From: Scatomonas sp963649395
GTDB lineage: Bacteria; Bacillota; Clostridia; Lachnospirales; Lachnospiraceae
Direction of reading: 5' to 3'
Length of the DNA: 8,336 bases
Assembly: GCA_963649395.1 (NCBI GenBank)
Contig: CAVJHW010000113.1
Span: 1-8,336 of the forward strand
Shown one piece after another: positions 6,883 to 8,336 of the stretch (positions are counted from its first letter, which is position 1; each line of letters opens with the position of its first letter). Made by a program: the position numbers and the translations under genes. A model generated the notes under the pieces. The model was given only the letters and a program-made list of their open reading frames with translations, was not told the origin of the DNA and did no database searches.

Positions 6883-7500
6883 TTACAGTTCGATATTCTC
6901 GCCCTTCAGTCCGTTGAACGCCCCTGCAATGTGGGCATCCTCATGGGCGATGAGCCATTTGTTTACGGCCGCCAGGAGACGCTCCTCTCCCTTGGTATAA
7001 GGCGGGCAGGGCAGGTCTTCATTGGTCCCCTTGGGCAAAATAACCACGCAGCGGAAATTCTGATTATTGACAGATACCGGTGCATAGTGCAGGGTGGTAG
7101 CGTAGACCTCCAAGGCTGTACCGGCAGGTACAAGAAATGCTTCTACCTTGTCTGTATCATAGGTGAAATCTTCGGTGATATCCTGCTGACGTCCCAGCAG
7201 AAGAATCAGATCGGTAACCGCGATGTTGATCTCTGAATTCCGGTGGTACTCCAGGGCATTCAAGAGATGGTTATGCCCGTTGCAATAGCCGATCTGAATG
7301 GGCAGACCGCCAAAGGCCCGCATCTGAAAGTCAGCTGCTGCAGGCAGCTTCTCCAGGGCAGGGTCGGAAGGAACATAGATGACCTCTCCCTCCGGAAGGG
7401 GGGTATGCTTCATTTCCTCCAGAAGTCCCGCAGTGTCATAGTCGGTGAGAACCTTGCCATATGGGGCAAAGGATGAATGGGTGACTGATTTGATTTCCAT
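6883..7500 (-). CDS. DUF4867 family protein, possible cupin-type sugar-metabolism enzyme
   Basis: I recognise this 205-residue protein as DUF4867, a Firmicutes family of unknown function often found beside L-fucose-isomerase-like and xylulokinase-like genes, as here. The most conserved-looking block runs from GGLPIQIGYCNGHN (64-77) through LNALEYHRNSE (80-90) to DLILLLGRQQDI (97-108). It is followed by VEAFLVPAGTALEVY (119-133) and TLHYAPV (136-142). The clustered His76, His78, Glu84, His86, Glu90 and the later His138 could be ligands of a cupin-like metal site. The block order resembles ureidoglycolate lyase (AllA)-type cupins; this is inference only. ATG 7500 has AAGGAGGT at 7507-7514 just upstream. 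It is the first gene of the sugar operon, directly behind the promoter at 7524-7532. No signal peptide or membrane segment is seen, so it is cytosolic. Confidence 0.85.
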   Translation of the reverse strand: MEIKSVTHSSFAPYGKVLTDYDTAGLLEEMKHTPLPEGEVIYVPSDPALEKLPAAADFQMRAFGGLPIQIGYCNGHNHLLNALEYHRNSEINIAVTDLILLLGRQQDITEDFTYDTDKVEAFLVPAGTALEVYATTLHYAPVSVNNQNFRCVVILPKGTNEDLPCPPYTKGEERLLAAVNKWLIAHEDAHIAGAFNGLKGENIEL

Positions 7501-7523
7501 GCGTATTACCTCCTTATGGGGAC

Positions 7524-7532
7524 AGTATAGCA
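7524..7532 (-). promoter_or_regulatory. extended -10 promoter of the sugar operon
   Basis: On the - strand TGCTATACT (7532 to 7524) is an extended -10 element: TG one base before TATACT. I see no good -35 hexamer at 16-18 bp, which extended -10 promoters can tolerate. The predicted start near 7517 leaves a short leader of about 17 nt that contains AAGGAGGT. Upstream, CCAAAAC and CCAAAAAC (7544-7560) form an imperfect direct repeat near the expected -35 region and could be an operator. Confidence 0.55.
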
Positions 7533-7565
7533 GGAAAAATCTGCCAAAACGACCAAAAACTTAAG

Positions 7566-7583
7566 AGATTTATGGTAAAATCT
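7566..7583. repeat. 18-bp palindromic element upstream of the sugar operon promoter
   Basis: AGATTT-ATGGTA-AAATCT has perfect 6-bp arms around a 6-bp centre. It lies about 37 bp beyond the -10 box of the divergent sugar operon, a plausible place for a transcription factor dimer. No regulator gene is in the window to pair with it, and an AT-rich palindrome of this size can arise by chance. Confidence 0.35.
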
Positions 7584-7610
7584 TGTCATGTTGAAATGAT
7601 TTGGAAGGAG

Positions 7611-7787
7611 AACTACCCTCAAAAGCAGTTCCCCCAATGACATGCCCCTAAAGGGACGGTTAAGCGTGCTCAAGGATCATTAAATGGCATAGAGGGTAGA
7701 TTTGAGTGGATTGTTCAGAATCAACAGGTCATGCATCGTATGTTTGTAAAAGGAGGCGGAATGAACGGTATTCCGATTATGCCATGA
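7611..7787 (+). pseudogene. remnant of a polymorphic-toxin C-terminus
   Basis: The frame starting at 7611 reads NYPQKQFPQ, an in-frame TGA (7638-7640), then HAPKGTVKRAQG, SLNGIEGRFEWIVQNQQ, VMHRMFVKGGG and MNGIPIMP, ending at TGA 7785-7787. The KR...EGRFEWIV...V-[TM]-HR-x-F-x-GG...NG-x-P pattern resembles the tail of C-terminal toxin domains of polymorphic (contact-dependent or secreted) toxins; this is recalled, not searched. The stop codon overlaps the ATG of the DUF2247-like gene (ATGA), the usual toxin-then-immunity layout. No toxin body precedes it: within about 110 bp upstream lies the divergent sugar operon. The same frame stays open leftwards into the promoter region, so the true left edge is uncertain. 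The internal stop and missing body mark it as a broken fragment, not a working toxin. Confidence 0.6.
7751..7787 (+). promoter_or_regulatory. embedded ribosome site and 8-codon mini-ORF coupled to the DUF2247-like gene
   Basis: AGGAGG at 7751-7756 is followed 4 nt later by ATG 7761, which opens an 8-codon frame (MNGIPIMP) ending at TGA 7785-7787. That stop overlaps ATG 7784 of the next gene. The AGGAGG lies in codons of the toxin tail. It could load ribosomes that reinitiate at 7784, which has no close Shine-Dalgarno of its own. The spacing of 4 nt is short, so efficiency is uncertain. Confidence 0.45.
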
Positions 7788-8293
7788 ATAGCTTAATATA
7801 TCTTGAAAATCTGGGCTTTAAAGTGTGCTGGAAGCTTATTAAAATAGGTTTGTATGGAAACAATCAAATTCCAGTGATATTAACTTATGATGAGACAATT
7901 GATTATCTCGATGGTCTATTGACCAATGCCACAACGCAGACGGACAGCATCATTTCGTTGCTTTGTGAGAAGGATAATTCTGAGAGTTTTGAACGTGCGT
8001 TAGGTGAGCTTGCTTTAGAAGATAAATCAAATACTATTCTTCAGAATCGAAAATGGAGGGCTTATTTGCTGAATAAAGCACTGGACACAGTTAGTGAGGA
8101 TTGTTTGCAAGGAATGTTAGCACTTACCGAGTATTGGATGACTATAGGGGAGCCAAAGGAATGCCCTATGGCGTTTCCGATTAATAACAATAGCCGGTCA
8201 ATCAATGATTTTTTTTCGGAATCATCCTATGAGATTCATTTAAAAAAAATCAAGATTGGCTCGACAAGGAAATGGTTGAAATTATTAGGTTAG
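7784..8293 (+). CDS. DUF2247-like protein, probable immunity protein, frameshifted near its end
   Basis: The intact ORF from ATG 7784 gives 169 residues. It opens MNSLIYLENLGFKVCWKLIK, the LG[FL]-x-V-x-W-[KE]-LIK-x-GL start I associate with DUF2247, and includes NRKWRAYLLNKALD at about 99-112. I see no signal peptide or membrane segment; it should be cytosolic. Position directly after a toxin-like tail with an ATGA overlap suggests an immunity protein; that role is inferred. I rejected the longer in-frame start at 7706 because it lies inside the toxin frame and adds residues without family character. At the A8 run (8242-8249) the frame seems shifted: the encoded end is IKIGSTRKWLKLLG. One extra A would give NQDWLDKEMVEII and run to TAG 8317-8319 (178 residues), which looks more natural. 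The gene is AT-rich unlike the sugar operon. Expression is doubtful, as no + strand promoter is evident. Confidence 0.65.
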   Translation: MNSLIYLENLGFKVCWKLIKIGLYGNNQIPVILTYDETIDYLDGLLTNATTQTDSIISLLCEKDNSESFERALGELALEDKSNTILQNRKWRAYLLNKALDTVSEDCLQGMLALTEYWMTIGEPKECPMAFPINNNSRSINDFFSESSYEIHLKKIKIGSTRKWLKLLG

Positions 8294-8336
8294 ATGCGTT
8301 AACGGTTTCTCTACGTTAGGCTAAACTATCTAAGCT

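Noticed and set aside
7544..7560. Possible CcpA (cre) site around CCAAAACGACCAAAAA
   Set aside because: The CG centre fits, but several consensus positions mismatch (T1, G2, T10, C13), so it is not convincing.
7613..7699. Inverted repeat CTACCCTC (7613-7620) / GAGGGTAG (7692-7699)
   Set aside because: Perfect 8-bp arms, but about 70 bp apart and both inside the coding remnant of the toxin; likely chance, and no transposase or target duplication is visible.
7706..7783. Longer N-terminus (26 extra residues) for the DUF2247-like gene
   Set aside because: The sequence here is better explained by the toxin-tail frame ending at 7787; the extension shows no family resemblance and ATG 7706 has no ribosome site.
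8294..8336. Possible terminator in TAACG...CGTTA after the DUF2247-like gene
   Set aside because: Only a 5-bp weak stem with no T-run; it also overlaps the restored reading frame, so nothing is called in this tail.

Overview
The window looks like chromosome of an anaerobic, butyrate-forming Firmicute, most likely a Lachnospiraceae/Clostridium cluster XIVa gut bacterium. This is inferred from the gene order hbd-bcd-etfB-etfA, strong GGAGG-type ribosome binding sites, and an L-fucose-isomerase-family/xylulokinase/DUF4867 sugar operon. No rRNA or other marker is present, so the taxonomy is an inference.

Left part (1-3175, + strand): the distal end of the central butyrate operon. It holds the last 25 codons of 3-hydroxybutyryl-CoA dehydrogenase, then complete butyryl-CoA dehydrogenase (bcd), etfB and etfA with gaps of 15-20 bp, closed by a GC-rich hairpin terminator. 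Bcd with EtfAB forms the complex that reduces crotonyl-CoA to butyryl-CoA with NADH and, by flavin-based electron bifurcation, also reduces ferredoxin. The upstream genes and the operon promoter lie outside the window.

Middle (3176-3784): an AT-richer patch with one small membrane-anchored protein of unknown function on the - strand and its own sigma-A-like promoter. It lies between two near-identical hairpin terminators in the same orientation, which suggests a gene placed between two formerly adjacent convergent operons.

Right-centre (3800-7532, - strand): a three-gene sugar operon transcribed leftwards in the order DUF4867 protein, L-fucose-isomerase-family protein, xylulokinase. It starts at an extended -10 promoter at 7524-7532 and ends at the terminator at 3741-3784. 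The likely logic is aldose to ketose isomerisation, then phosphorylation to a pentose phosphate intermediate. The sugar is not identified, and the DUF4867 protein may be a cupin-type accessory enzyme.

Right end (about 7560-8336, + strand): an AT-rich, foreign-looking segment with what reads as a decayed toxin-immunity cassette. The last ~60 codons of a polymorphic-toxin-like reading frame, interrupted by an in-frame TGA, end at a TGA that overlaps the ATG of a DUF2247-like gene. That gene appears frameshifted at a run of eight A near its 3' end. This remnant is the least ordinary part of the window.
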